Below, in pieces: positions 20,798 through 32,120 of a stretch of DNA of 64,000 nucleotides. Each line of letters starts with the position of its first letter. The stretch's first letter is position 1. A program made the position numbers and the translations under genes. The notes under the pieces are model-generated. The model was not told the DNA's origin, did no database searches, and worked only from the letters and a program-made list of their open reading frames with translations. Origin of the DNA: Isoetes taiwanensis. Its lineage: Eukaryota > Streptophyta > Lycopodiopsida > Isoetales > Isoetaceae. The stretch is from assembly GCA_021234155.1 (NCBI GenBank), contig JAJEKV010000091.1, positions 3,727,501-3,791,500 of the forward strand, in the 5' to 3' direction.

Positions 20798-21592
20798 TCA
20801 TGCCAAACAAAGAAGGATAGGCTGGTCCCCCAGCCTCTAGAGTTGCCTAGAAGATGAGTTCCCTAGAGTTCTTAATGGTTGCCAATGTGGAGATATGGTT
20901 GACAACATAGGTTTTGCAAGAGATGAGGGCAAGGTAATGTGGTAGGCAAGCCAAATGAAGTGCAAATGATTATGAAAGCATGAAACTGATGAACTTGCAT
21001 GACAAGTGAATGTGTAGTTAGTAAAATAGAGTTGCCATATGGAGGTGTGATGGCAACTTGATGAATGTGATAGGGCATGATAGATAGAAGACGTTTACAT
21101 GGATCAAGGGCAATTTCTTGAGAAAATTATCATGTAATGGAGGTATGAGAGGGTGATCCTACATATGACAAAGTGTTTGTTAGTATGAAGAGGTGTTGTT
21201 ATGGCAGGGATGGCAACAGCATCATATGAAGAGATGTGTGGAAGAAAACAAGGTGTGCAAATGAGAATGAGGTGTATGAATGAGTTTTCCAGATGCTCCT
21301 GCATGGAAATCAATCACTGTAGTAATGACAACTAAAAAAGATGGCCTTCTATGAGCTGAAACCTGCATGTATCTCATTGTTCTTTGCATTAGTCACATCA
21401 GTAGACTACCAAAACATGTGAAACAACGTAAACTTGCATAAATCTTGCTTGTGCAAACAAATTTTTGAATTACTTTCTAGTATGCCTAAGCTTGTTGTTG
21501 TCTTTTTCTTTTTCTGTTTTTTAGATTTTTTTAGTATGATCAGCAACTCAAAAGCAACCTAAGCTATTCTATCTACAAAACACAATCTGATT
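20798..21592 (-). other. Element E 3' noncoding region (minus)
   Basis: Noncoding link between integrase and LTR on the minus strand. It includes the pre-LTR hairpin GGCTGG-GGGA-CCAGCC (20835-20820) and the linker 'tatccttctttgtttggcat' before the LTR. No gene is seen. Confidence 0.6.
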
Positions 21593-22485
21593 TTACCTAA
21601 ACAAACTTAAGGCAACATGTTGTTGCCAATATCTCTTCAAATATAAGATGTTGATGGGATTTAGTAGCTTTCTTTCATCAACAACAGATCTCAGCCAGTA
21701 AGAGTCTTCTGCTGCTCCAATCACCTCAAAAGGGCCTTCCCATAAGTTCTCAAACTTGACTGCCATATCTTCCCCTGCTTTGTTCCATTTGAGCACCAAT
21801 TCTCCAATTTTGAGAGTGCCTGCTTATGAGCAGCCTTGAAGGCTGCTATGTCTTTGGCCTTCTTGATAAGAATTGCATTTTCAGCCTCAAACCTGTGCTC
21901 CTCTAGCTGCAAAAAATCTCAACATCACACATCTTTCTTTTAGTGCATCTTCCATGTCCAAATTAATTTGATATGCCAATCTAAATGAGGGCAACTCAAG
22001 CTCAATGGGAACAATAGACTCGATACCATATACAAGGCTAAAAGGTATTTGCTTTGTGGATGCCTTAATGGTGGTCCTATATGCCCTTAAGACATCATGC
22101 AACTTAATATGCCAATCCTTTTTGGAAATACTAATAGTTTTCTCAAGAGTTGACTTTAGAACCTTATTTGTTGACTCAGCTTGGCCATTACCTTGAGGAT
22201 AGTAGGCTGAGCTTTTAGTGTGTTTGACTTTGAGAGTGGCTAGCAATGAAGCTATGAGTTGGTTCATAAATTGAGTTCCCCTATCAGATATGATCTTAAA
22301 TGGGATTCCAACCCTAGCACAAATGATTTCATGGAGTTAAAGCACTAGCCTCTCTAAGTGGGACTGCCTCAGCCCATTTTGTGAAATAATCAGTGGCTAC
22401 AAGGATGAATTGATGTTGATCTGATGAAGGAGATCTATGGGACCTATAAAAGCAAGCCCCCATATTTGAAATGGACCTAAAGAGG
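21593..22485 (-). pseudogene. Element E integrase, C-terminal two thirds (minus)
   Basis: The minus-strand frames read, in order: LGPFQIWGLAFIGPID (the Asp of GLDFIGP is changed to Ala), VSDRGTQFMNQL-like near 22270, YYPQGNGQAESTNKVLKS (catalytic Glu), DWHIKLHDVLRAYRTTIK, PFSLVYGIESIVPIELELPS, a charged helix, LVLKWNKAGED, LWEGPFEVIG and LKRYWQQHVALSLF. At least three frameshifts occur (about 22350, 21910 and 21800). The N-terminal zinc domain is cut off at 22485 by the LTR of element C. Confidence 0.9.
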
Positions 22486-22634
22486 TGCTGCCACATTTTG
22501 GCAGCATAGAAGAACTATGCACACAATTTGCACATCTCTGTCTAACTATGTCTAAAACATGTGTGCAAGTGCTAGAAACGTGAAGACTCACATCCTTGAA
22601 GATCACAAAGTAGATACATTGTTGAAGAACCAAG
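22486..22634 (+). repeat. Element C 5' LTR, part 1
   Basis: Starts with the hairpin TGCTGCCA-CATTT-TGGCAGCA (22486-22506) and matches the first 140 bases of the E LTR (minus strand from 20797). It is interrupted after GAACCAAG by the element at 22635 and resumes at 25131. Without the insertion this LTR is about 2.76 kb. Confidence 0.88.
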
Positions 22635-23283
22635 TGTTGGCGGATTTTTCCCACAATCCCCAACAAGTGGCCTCAAAGAGGATCACCTTGGATGCTGCAA
22701 TATGAAATCAGAAGCTGCAATATGAAATCAGTGTGGAAGAAGAGATTTGAAGAGAACTTGGAAGAATAACGAATGACTTTGGGCCCAAAAGAAATTTTAT
22801 ATAAGCACGAACTTCAAATACAAGAGGGTCCCTCCATGTCTCTGAACCATGGAGGGGCCTTTGATCCAGTTCGAGGAGGGGCTGCCACCATCCCCAAGAA
22901 CTTGGAGCAAGGCAAGAGGAGGAACTCGTGCTCCTCAAAAATCTTTTATAAACAACACTTTTCATCTTGACCTTTAATTTTTGCCTCTTAATCTCCACCT
23001 TTGATCTTGCCTCTTTATCTTAACCTTTAATTTTTGCCTTTTAATCTCCATCTTTGATCTTGCCTCTTCATCTTAACCTTTAATTTCAACCCCTTCATCT
23101 CCACCCTTTGTTTCAACCATTGGAGATATTCTTAAAGGGCCTTTATATATTAAGCCCATTACATTTAAAATTTATCTCGCCAATGCCTTAGATCACAAAA
23201 TTAATATTCTTCAACCTCCCCAAAATGGTTCTCTTTCTTTTCTCTTTTTTCATGTTGACCGGGTGCCAAAAACCCGGTCAACA
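22635..23283 (-). repeat. LTR of non-autonomous element (3' LTR in its own orientation)
   Basis: On the minus strand it begins TGTTGACCGGGT, 7-base loop, ACCCGGTCAACA (23283-23253), a perfect 12-bp stem, and ends CCGCCAACA. It contains about three tandem units of some 55 bp (22975-23110) built on ctttaatttttgcct and tttgatcttgcct. Confidence 0.9.
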
Positions 23284-23360
23284 TCTCGCCCAAACAAAAA
23301 ATGGGCCGGTCCCCTCGGCCCAAATGCTTCAACTTCTTTTTCTCCATTTGAGTACAATGA

Positions 23361-23597
23361 TTTGGAGGTTTTAGGGTGTTCTCCAACACCATAGAATAAT
23401 AATAATATTTGGAGGTTTTAGGGTGTACTCCAACACCATAGAATAATAATAATATTTGGAGGTTTTAGGGTGTACTCCAACACCATAGAATGATAATAAA
23501 ACTTGGAGGTTTTAGGGTGTACTCCAACACCATAGAATGATAATAAAATTTTGGAGGTTTTAGGGTGTACTTCAACACCAGGAAATGATGATAATAT
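23361..23597. repeat. Five 47/48-bp tandem repeats inside the non-autonomous element
   Basis: Units start at 23361, 23408, 23455, 23502 and 23550. Each contains TTGGAG and CTCCAA (last unit CTTCAA) as an imperfect hairpin around ttttagggtgt, then an AT-rich tail. The period is not a multiple of three, so it is not a protein repeat. Confidence 0.95.
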
Positions 23598-24457
23598 ATT
23601 GTGTCAAAATAATGAAATAGTGAGATGTCAAAATTTCGCATAAGAGCTTTGGGGTAGGGCATAAATAAATGTTAACACAAGTGGTAAAATTTCAATGGTC
23701 CACAATTTCTTGGCTTTTGCAAGGGGAGGCGTAAGGGAATTATGCCATTCAATAAAACAAGACCAAAGGGTTAGAAGATTTGAAAAGGACGCCCAAACAA
23801 AAAATGTCTGCAATAGAAAGCAAAGTATGGGCAATGGTCGAAATAATAAAGTGGGGCAATGGTAAAAAAATCAAGGACGGTTGCCGAAATATTCGGGTCC
23901 AGGGCAGGAATAGGCAATTGGGTTTTGAAGATCAAAAATATGTTTATAAAAATGGAAGGCAGAGCTTTCGGATTTGGTCGGCAAACAGGCGGCTATGGCG
24001 AACATGCATGTCTTCTTTCTCTTTCGACTGCATCCCTTCGGCTATAGGCGAATCTTGCCGGAGGTGCTAAAGCACATCAAAGCAAGCGAAATCTGGAGGC
24101 AGTAGCAGAGATGGCGAAAAGAGAGCTTTTGACCTTGAATGATGCAGAGCTTTCTGGTTATGGCATGCAGATGGCAAAGGCGGATATGATGCAGAAGATG
24201 AGATAGCGTATGCAGAAAACTTATTTCTACTGAGTTTTTTACTTATTTCAAATCTGAACTATCGCGTGACACGGTTGAATGATTTGCTTCTTGATCTCAT
24301 CCTGTCTTTCTTTGCATGGCTAAGCACAAAGGATACTGCTCAATAGCATGTAGGGCTACTGTAACGAAAGCTTCTGCAAAAATATCTTTAGTTAATAGCT
24401 CAAGCCACAATCTGCACATATCAAACAGCACCAAAATTAATTCTGGGGAAAAACACG

Positions 24458-24475
24458 ATCTCGGTAGGACCTCCA
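24458..24475 (-). other. Primer-binding site of non-autonomous element
   Basis: On the minus strand TGGAGGTCCTACCGAGAT lies three bases after the LTR end. It is identical to the B-element site except for one base (C for T at position 8), and it fits tRNA-Gln. It fixes the orientation of the element. Confidence 0.8.
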
Positions 24476-24478
24476 TTC

Positions 24479-25125
24479 TGTTGGCGGATTTTTCCCACAA
24501 TCCCCAACAAGTGGCCTCAAAGGCAAAAATTAGGATCACCTTGGACGCTGCAATATGAAATCAGAAGCTGCAATATGAAATCAGTGTAGAAGAAGAGATT
24601 TGAAGAGAACTTGGAAGAATAACGAATGACTTTGGGCCCAAAAGAAATTTTATATAAGCACAAACTTCAAATACAAGAGGGTCCCCCCATGTCTCTGAAC
24701 CATGGAGGGGCCTTTGATCCAGTTCGAGGAGGGGCTGCCACCATCCCCAAGAACTTGGATCAAGGCAAGAGGAGGAACTCGTGCTCCTCAAAAATATTTT
24801 ATAAACAACACTTTTCATCTTGACCTTTAATTTTTGCCTCTTAATCGCCACCTTTGATCTTGCCTCTTTAACTCAACCTTTAATTTTTGCCTTTTAATCT
24901 CCACCTTTGATCTTGCCTCTTCATCTTAACCTTTAATTTCAACCCCTTCATCTCCACCCTTTGTTTCAACCATTGGAGATATTCTTAAAGGGCCTTTATA
25001 TATTAAGCCCATTACATTTAAAATTTATCTTGCCAATGCCTTAGATCACAAAATTAATATTCTTCAACCTCCCCCTCTCTTTTCTCCTTTTTCATGTTGA
25101 CCGGGTGCCAAAAACCCGGTCAACA
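24479..25125 (-). repeat. LTR of non-autonomous element (5' LTR in its own orientation)
   Basis: Mate of 22635-23283. It differs by a roughly 10-base insertion (gcaaaaatt region near 24523), loss of about 10 bases near 25070 and scattered substitutions. It carries the 12-bp terminal hairpin at 25125-25095. Confidence 0.9.
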
Positions 25126-25130
25126 CCAAG

Positions 25131-27740
25131 GGAAGGACATTCATTGGATATCATGCAAGCATGGCAAGTAGGAGAAGATTCAAGAAAGCATAGTAGAGTT
25201 TGAAGATTGGAAGACCCCTCAAAGATTCCTTGGTATGTGGCTAATTTGAAATCATTTTGGCATGAGTTCTATTTCACAAGGCTTCTTACATGAGCTTACC
25301 ACCTCAATCCCATCCATGAACATCATACTTGCCTCATAATCCATATTCTCTTGCCTTACCTTCATTTCCGTAGCCAAAATTGGCAAATAGCCTTTTATCT
25401 AGTCAAAACACACCATTCATACACCACACACTCACCATACATCCATCATCTTCAAAAAAGCAAAATTTTCATCGAATTTGGCTTTTTCTATGATCTAAGA
25501 TCATCTTCTCTCTCTAAAAGTTAAACTAGAGAGAGAAAGTGCACAATTTCCCAAAATAAGCATGAAGAAGTGAAATGTCCCAGATGTTGCATAAGGGACC
25601 CAAGGTTATGTGCACTAGTGCCAAATTGTCCACATCATCATCAAAAGATGCCATGTACCGTCCACATCATTACCCAAGCATGCCATGTCATCATACACAT
25701 GTCATCTACCACAAAACTCTTTTTTCAAAATATTTGACCTAAGAAAAGTCATTTTGATACCTAAGGTAACATGTCATTCCATGGTGCCACATCATCACTA
25801 AATGCTTCCACATCATCATACACTTGTCATCCACGTCATCTCTTCATAAAAAGTTTTGATCTAGAAAAAAATTAGTTTGCCACCTTGCTTGACACGTCAT
25901 CGCCCCATAATGCATGACATCACTCATTTGCCAAGTCACCCCACCAACTTGCCAGCTCATCAAATTTGACCTCCATTTTGAGCCAAAAAGTCAAATGCTC
26001 TTTCTTGCAAAAAATATTCTTCCGTCTTGTAGAGCATCAAAAAAGATTCCTTGTGATTTTTTTCTTCGAAAGAGACCCCATATTGACCTTCATTTTTATG
26101 TTCTTGGGATTCGTGCCAAATTTGAAAAAATAAAAAAAGTTTGCTATCTACCCCCAAGGCCTAGTCACTCCCCCATCCAATCTCCCCCTGCCACGTGGTA
26201 CACTCGTCATGTGGGGCGGCAACGGGCCGAATCCAATATGGGCATAGCATGCTCAATTTAATTATAAGGTTTTTGTATGCCTTATATACCGAGCTGCCCT
26301 TTTGCAAAATTCCTGTGGAATATTTCGACCAAAGCTTGATGAACCCTAAAAACAGATTTATGCCAAGATCCGGATTCTCTGATCAATTTAACCTCCTAAT
26401 CATAGTCAAATGCTCCCGAATCCGCCTATTCTAAACCAAGAAACCTATAACTAAGCTAAAGGACAAGGATTTGGGTCGGATTTGCCAAGAACAAGCCGAA
26501 AACATGGGATAAAGAAAGGGGATTTGAGTTTACAGATTTTTCGAGGGCTTTGGGCACAAGAAGTGATCGAGACATCTCTATTAGAGACCGGTTTGATTGA
26601 TAGTAGCTTGAATCTGTCTTTCTTACTTCATAAATACATGGATTACTTGAAGCAAACTGCTTAATTTCTATTGTAAAGCCTTTTTGATCCTGTGCCCAAG
26701 ACATCAGAGCTTGGGAATCTTTGATTGACTGTATGATGTTCTTACGAATGAAAATCTGACCCTTAGCATTTAAATCATGTTCAACTTGCACTCCACATTG
26801 CAGATGAGGTAATATAAGAAGGTAAAAGTGGTATTTGAAAAAGTAAATTAATCAAGCATAACATATCTCAGAAAGATTGCATCACACTCTGCTCTATGAA
26901 GAAAACTCCAAGTAAAAATTAGATTAGACTGTCATGAGTTTAAAGTCATTTGTTGCATTAAGTAAGTTCTAGCTCTTCATTTTTGAATATCACTTTGCAT
27001 AGGGAGTTATTAGAATGAGTAGGAAACGTTAAAACTCATAAAAGTTGTCAAAAAAACATTTTACAAGAGCCTGCTTGCTATTTTTGCAAAATTATTGCAT
27101 TCTAGCCAAAAAGTCATCCCCCTTGATCATTTGTGCATCAATTTTTGCCAAACAAGTGGTTTCTCCCCTGCTTGCAGATATGTCAGAGATGTCAGGAGTT
27201 GTCAAAAGTTAAAAAAGATCAGTAAAAATCGATCTGCAAAAAATTTGCTTGCTGTTTTGGCTTGTGACAGATTTTTTTACAAAAGATTGAATTTCAGGTC
27301 ACTTTAACATATTTCTTTGCCAAAAAAATTGTTGACCTTTGTGTGCAGATTGTCAGAGATAGAAACAAGTGTCAAAACTCAAAAAATTCTCATACCTTTT
27401 GATCTGCAAAAGCTAGCTCACTGCTAGGGATATTGACCAAGTTTTGACTTGGCGAGGACCACAAATTTGAGAGAACTTTGCCAATCTGTTGGCATCTGAT
27501 TTTTGGCCCTAGATTCTTTGAGTCTTTAAGCAGTCCTTTGAATTGAAATCATGTTAAAATTCCAATCTGCTGCAAATGGCATCATTTTTGCTGAGATACC
27601 CTTTTTCTGTTTTGGGAAAGGAGAACTAATCCATTGTTTGAACTTTCTTTTTGCAATTTTCTTGCCGAGAGTGGTTGCCTGAAGCAACCTGGAGGTTCTA
27701 AGCTAATGAGGTTGAAGATTTACCAGGAATACCTTCAATA
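25131..27740 (+). repeat. Element C 5' LTR, part 2
   Basis: Continues the LTR begun at 22486. It carries CCACATCATCA-like motifs (25630-25930), a promoter block with CACGTGG near 26193 and tatata near 26283, and the near-end hairpin GGTTGC-CTGAA-GCAACC at 27673-27689. It ends CCTTCAATA at 27740, where the terminal CA has become TA. Confidence 0.85.
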
Positions 27741-27743
27741 TTT

Positions 27744-27761
27744 TGGAGGTCCTACTGAGAT
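27744..27761 (+). other. Primer-binding site of element C
   Basis: TGGAGGTCCTACTGAGAT, three bases after the LTR end; tRNA-Gln type. Confidence 0.75.
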
Positions 27762-27782
27762 CTTTACCTGGAATTTGAACTC

Positions 27783-27896
27783 ATGGCTCCTAGGAGGAAT
27801 AATGAAACTTCTGAGCATGCTGAAGCACAAGAGAATCATCAGACTTCTGCAGCAGTGCCAAAAGTAAGTATTCAAGCTAATGCAGATATGCCTTGC
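27783..27896 (+). pseudogene. Element C gag start (truncated)
   Basis: The frame starts MAPRRNNETSEHAE and continues to IQANADMP, matching the first residues of the B gag (MAPVRTNETSEP ... IQATAGMP). It stops at 27896, where an inverted LTR fragment begins. The remaining gag and protease are missing from this copy. Confidence 0.8.
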
Positions 27897-28938
27897 TGTT
27901 GGAGATTATCCTGGGTGGTCTCCAACTGGGGCCTTACAAGGGTGTTTTGATGGTCAGGACCTCCAGATCACTTGAGATGATCAATCTGCACTGCAAAACA
28001 TCTCTGAATTTGCAAGGAAATACCAAATCCACTAGAGTCCCTAAAGCAAAAGAAAGTAGCAGCACTCAAACATTCACCAAACCATGCATCTATTTCAAAA
28101 GCACTTGAAATCTTTACCCAGGTATGCTAGCCAATTCCAGAAAACTGTTGTGAAAAGTCTACAGGCAAAATGCTTACAGATTTCTCACAAATCAACTTCC
28201 TGACTGGGTCAATTTTTGGTCAATGGCCCGGACAGTGAGCTCGATTTTGCCAAATGCTAACCAATGATCTTCTATGGTAGAAATAAATTCCCACACCTAG
28301 GTGTGCTCCTGTAGGTCATGTGCATATGCTCACTTAGTTCAAACAAAGCTTGAATTCTTGTCAGAACATGCATTAACAGAGTTTCAATGGCAATGTCTCA
28401 GAATCGCCCTTGCACTCTAATTGTCAATCCCCTTTCTTTTGTTTTCTCCGCTCTTAATACTCACTACTGATGCTTATAATAGTTACTTGGATGCTAATAG
28501 TTACTTGATGCTAGAAATGCCTACAAACATATGTTCTCAGGTCGATGATTCAAGAAAAGATCTATTCTTAGTCTTTTCCAAAGGACATATGTTCTGCAGG
28601 TCGTTTCAATTTTATCTCCTAACTATGACTTAAACAAACACTAGTTATATTCTGCTCAATTCCTTTATGCTCAATTGTAAATGACAATGCAGAGTAAAAT
28701 GAGTTTAATCATAGTTTCACACAGTCTTTTCCCAAATTCCGATTTTCATTAAGTCAAAACAGCAAATTCACAACACAAGGTGTTCAAGAATGTCCGACTG
28801 GATCACCCAAGAACAACTCAATCAAAATAAACTTCAAGTTTCAAAAGATTCAAGGATATTTCATCACATATGCCTCAGATTTTGATTTCCGAAGCAGGAG
28901 GATCTTCTGCAAGCTCTGTAGACGTCACGACTTCACGA
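27897..28938 (-). repeat. Inverted LTR fragment of the C' family
   Basis: On the minus strand it ends ...TCTCCAACA at 27897 and contains the near-end hairpin GATCAT-CTCAA-GTGATC (27982-27966). Its last part, about 28730-28938, is almost identical to the reverse complement of 40236-40445. It is cut at 28938 in mid-LTR, where element C' RNase H sequence begins. Confidence 0.8.
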
Positions 28939-29220
28939 CTTCCGAATATAAGGCACTCATAGCTGGCTTAGAAGAATCTTTGGCTTTAGGTTTGACTAAC
29001 ATATCTATCTTTGGTGATTCTCAATTGATATGCAGACAGGTCACTGGAGAATACCAGACCAAAAACCAAGACATGTCAGAGCTCAAAGAAAGGGTACTGC
29101 AACTTCTGAGCAAGTTCAAGGCTTGGGAGATCAAACATGTACCTAGGGAGGATAATTGTGAAGCAGATGCACTTTGCAGAACCGTGATCCTTGACTATTT
29201 AGCTGAGGGAGCTATAAATG
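28939..29220 (+). pseudogene. Element C' plant/archaeal-type RNase H, before RT
   Basis: Begins inside the domain at SEYKALIAGLEESLALG (catalytic Glu), then ISIFGDSQLICRQVTGEY (catalytic Asp), then IKHVPREDNCEADALCRTVILDYLAEGAI (final His and Asp). The first strand with its Asp is missing because the left junction cuts it off. It is in frame with the RT that follows, in the same order as in copies A, B and D. Confidence 0.88.
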
Positions 29221-30376
29221 AAGATGAGTTGAACAAGGAAGATGCAACACAACTTTATCCTATTCTGGTGATAGATGCACAGCAGGAGAAAGAGGTAAAA
29301 GAGTTAACCATCAACAAAAATGGACAGGTAAGAACACTTTTCCTCGGAGATCTATTTGATAGCAAAGATGAGGCCTCCTTAAAAGTTTTCTTTGAGAGCT
29401 GGAAAGATGTATTTGCCTGGGATTATACAGAGTTAGTGGGAGTGAGGACTGATATCTGTGAATTTGAAATAAAGATAAAAGAAGATGCTAAACCTGTAAT
29501 GCAAAAACTCAGAAGAATAAATGCATCACTGCTTACCCTGATCAGAGAGGAATTATTGAAGATGAAAGAAGTTGAGGTTATTAAAGAGATAACAAATCCT
29601 GACTGGCTGTCTTGCATTGTTCCAGTAGAAAAGAAAAATAAGAGCATTAGGATTTGTATAGACTACAGGGATCTAAACAAGGCCACTATTAAAGATTGTT
29701 ATCCATTACCATTTCTAGAGGAAGTGTTACATGCAACTGCAGGGAAAGAAATATATTCTTTTTTAGATGGATTTTCAGGTTTCAATCAAATCAAGATAAA
29801 AGAGGCAGATCAAGCTAAGACCTCTTTCATAACCCCTTGGGGTACTTTTGCCATGATGAAAATGCCTTTTGGCTTGATGAATGCATCTGCTACCTTTCAA
29901 AGAGCAATGGATAAAATATTTCAAAGCATGCCAATGTCAAATTTCAGAGTTTTCTTAGATGATTTGTGCCTAGGATCTTCTCTAACTAAACATATGGAGT
30001 TGCTGACAATGACAATGGAATTGTGCAGGAAGGGTGGAGTGTGTTTGAATCCAAAGAAGTGTGTATTTCTCTGTTCTAAAGGTGAATTGCTAGGTCATGA
30101 GGTATCTACTCAAGGAATCAAAGTATCTGAAGGAAAAATGGAGGCTTTGAAGAAATTAGCTCCACCTAAAACCTTAAAACAGGTGAAGAGTTTCATGGGC
30201 TTGACAAGTTTTTTGAGAATGTATGTGCCTAACTTTTCACACATCATAAGTCCTTTGGCAGCTCTGACACGTGTTGGCAAGTATAATAAGAATGAGAGCA
30301 AATTTATTGCAATAGAATGGACAGATGAATGTCAAGCTGCATTTGACCTGTTGATAACTTCCATATGCCAATCGAG
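29221..30376 (+). pseudogene. Element C' reverse transcriptase
   Basis: Part of one 489-codon frame (28980-30449). Linker INEDELNKEDATQLYPILVID, then DVFAWDYTELVGV, LRRINASLLTL, WLSCIVPVEKKNKSIRI, DYRDLNKATIKDCYPLP, YSFLDGFSGFNQI, MPFGLMNASATFQRAM, catalytic FLDDLCLG, CSKGELLGHEVSTQGI, and thumb/connection KQVKSFMGLTSFLRMYVPNFS. No internal stop occurs, so this RT stretch is the best preserved in the window. Confidence 0.93.
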
Positions 30377-30736
30377 ATTCCTCAAACCACCGCACCTTGC
30401 TCAACCATTCCGGGCATATATCGCTGTCACTAGCAAAGCCGAGGCATAGCACTCATGCGTAAACACGGATAATATCTTTTGCCAAAAAAATTTGGTCCGA
30501 TGTCGAGAACGATACCCTAGAATGGAAAAAAGTGCAGCTGGGATAATGTTTTTTCTGCAAAGGCTTGGTCATATAGTTCAACACAATGAGGTGAGAGTAA
30601 TGATACATCAAAATCCTATCCCCATGCTGTTCCAGAAAACTCAGAGTAAGGTAAATTATGCAGATGGGCATGCAAGATACAGGATTACAATTTAAAGGTT
30701 AGGACTGTTAAAACAATCAAGAGTCCTAGTGATTAT
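30377..30736 (+). pseudogene. Element C' gypsy RNase H remnant
   Basis: The frame reads PFRAYIAVTSKAEA, then stops at 30449. Pieces continue out of frame to about 30700 (for example VPENS and DYNLKVRTVKTI). As in B, the catalytic Asp context is replaced by YIAVT. The rest is eroded. Confidence 0.65.
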
Positions 30737-32120
30737 TTGACCAATAAGGTGTTTGAGTTTGAAGATTTTAATGGTTTAAGTACTGATGAAGTGTGTGAAA
30801 TTGCTACTAACCTTGTGCTATCTAGTAAGATGCAAGAGGACTGGCAGGATGAAATCATCAAGTTTCTCAAACATGAAGAGGTACCAGAAAACTTCACAAG
30901 CAGTCAGTTGAGAAGATTCAAAGAAAAAGCAAAAACATACAGAATGATTGGAGAAGTATTATGTAAAATTGATCAATCTGGTGTTTTACTAAGGTGTGTT
31001 GATAGGTCAGAAGCTGAGTTGATTCTAGAAGCTTGCCATGAAGGAATTTGTGGAGGCCATTATGCAGCTGATACAACTGCAAAAAAGATACTCAGGTCTG
31101 GATATTACTGGCCCAGCTTGTTTAAAGATTGTTATGAGACTATCAGGAGATGCCATAAATGCCAGATACATGGAAAAAGAATTCTTCAACCTGCTGCCTT
31201 GACTAGTATCACGTCTCCAGGTCCATTCCAAACTTGGGGACTAGACTTCATAGGGCCTATACATCCAAATTCTCCCTCTCAGCATGAGTACATACTAGTG
31301 GCAACAGATTTTTTCACCAAATGGGCAGAAGCTGTCCCATTGAGACAGGCAAATGCTTTAACAACTGCTAGGTTCCTCCATGAAAATATTTGCACTAGAT
31401 TTGGTATTCCTCTGAAAATAGTTTCTGACAGAGGCACACAGTTCATAAATGATGTGATTAGCAACCTCCTAAAAACCTTGAAAGTGAAGCATGTGAAAAG
31501 CTCAGCATATTACCCTCAGGGCAATGGCCAAGCTGAGTCCACCAACAAAGTTCTAAAAGGTATTCTCAAGAAGACAATAGAGGTACATAAAAAGGGATTG
31601 GCACCTTAAATTACATGATGCACTTTGGGCATATAGAACTACAATTAAAAATGCTACTAATCATACACCTTTTGCTCTTGTCTATGGTGTTGAGGCTGTT
31701 ATTCCAGTGGAACTAGAGTTGCCTTCATTAAGGTTAGCTCTAAAGATTCAAATGCAGACGGAAGAAGCATACAAAGATAGGTTTGATAGGTTGCTCCGCC
31801 TGGAAGAAGAGAGGTTTGAAGCAGAGAATGCCATCTTGCTCAAGAAGGCAAAGGATGCAGCAGCATTCAAAGCCATTCACAAATTGCAAGGAAGTTTCAA
31901 AGAGGGGGAGCTAGTTCTCAAATGGGACAAGGCAAAGGAAAACACAGCAGGTAAATTTGGCTGTTTATGGGAAGGGCCATACAGAATCTGTGGACAAGCA
32001 GGTACAAATTCCTACTTCCTAGAAGATATTACAACAAGACAGCAGCTCATAAACCCTATAAACATATTACATCTAAAAAGATATTGGCAACAACATATTT
32101 GTATGAGTTTGTTTGAATAG
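30737..32120 (+). pseudogene. Element C' integrase
   Basis: The frame 30737-31609 contains the zinc domain (CHEGICGGH ... RCHKC) and the DDE core (GLDFIGPI, VSDRGTQFIND, GNGQAESTNKVL). A one-base frameshift in an A/G run near 31592 (HKKGLAP instead of KKDWHLKLHD) moves the remainder to another frame. The last part (31707-32120) carries ELELPSLRLALK, a charged helix, LVLKWDKAKE, LWEGPYRICG (GPY motif) and HLKRYWQQHICMSLF. All three catalytic residues are present, and only one frameshift breaks it. Confidence 0.93.

Larger units (their letters stand above)
22635..25125 (-). mobile_element. Complete non-autonomous LTR retrotransposon, 2491 bp, minus orientation
   Basis: Two near-identical LTRs (22635-23283, 649 bp; 24479-25125, 647 bp) flank 1195 bp of sequence without any recognisable protein. 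A 5-bp target duplication CCAAG lies on both sides (22630-22634 and 25126-25130). The uninterrupted E LTR shows the empty site as GAACCACAAGGG. Orientation is minus: a tRNA-Gln primer site (24475-24458) follows the right LTR, and the GGCCG/CGGCC hairpin stands before the left LTR (23320-23304). These shared signals imply mobilisation by the surrounding family's enzymes. It is larger than typical TRIMs and resembles a small LARD. Confidence 0.92.

Noticed and set aside
23361-23597. Regular repeats that could suggest a CRISPR array
   Set aside because: Units are contiguous, without unique spacers, and lie inside a plant LTR element.
24458-24475. Match to the 3' end of tRNA-Gln as a tRNA gene
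   Set aside because: Only the 3' end is matched, and its place three bases from an LTR fits a primer-binding site. No cloverleaf is present.
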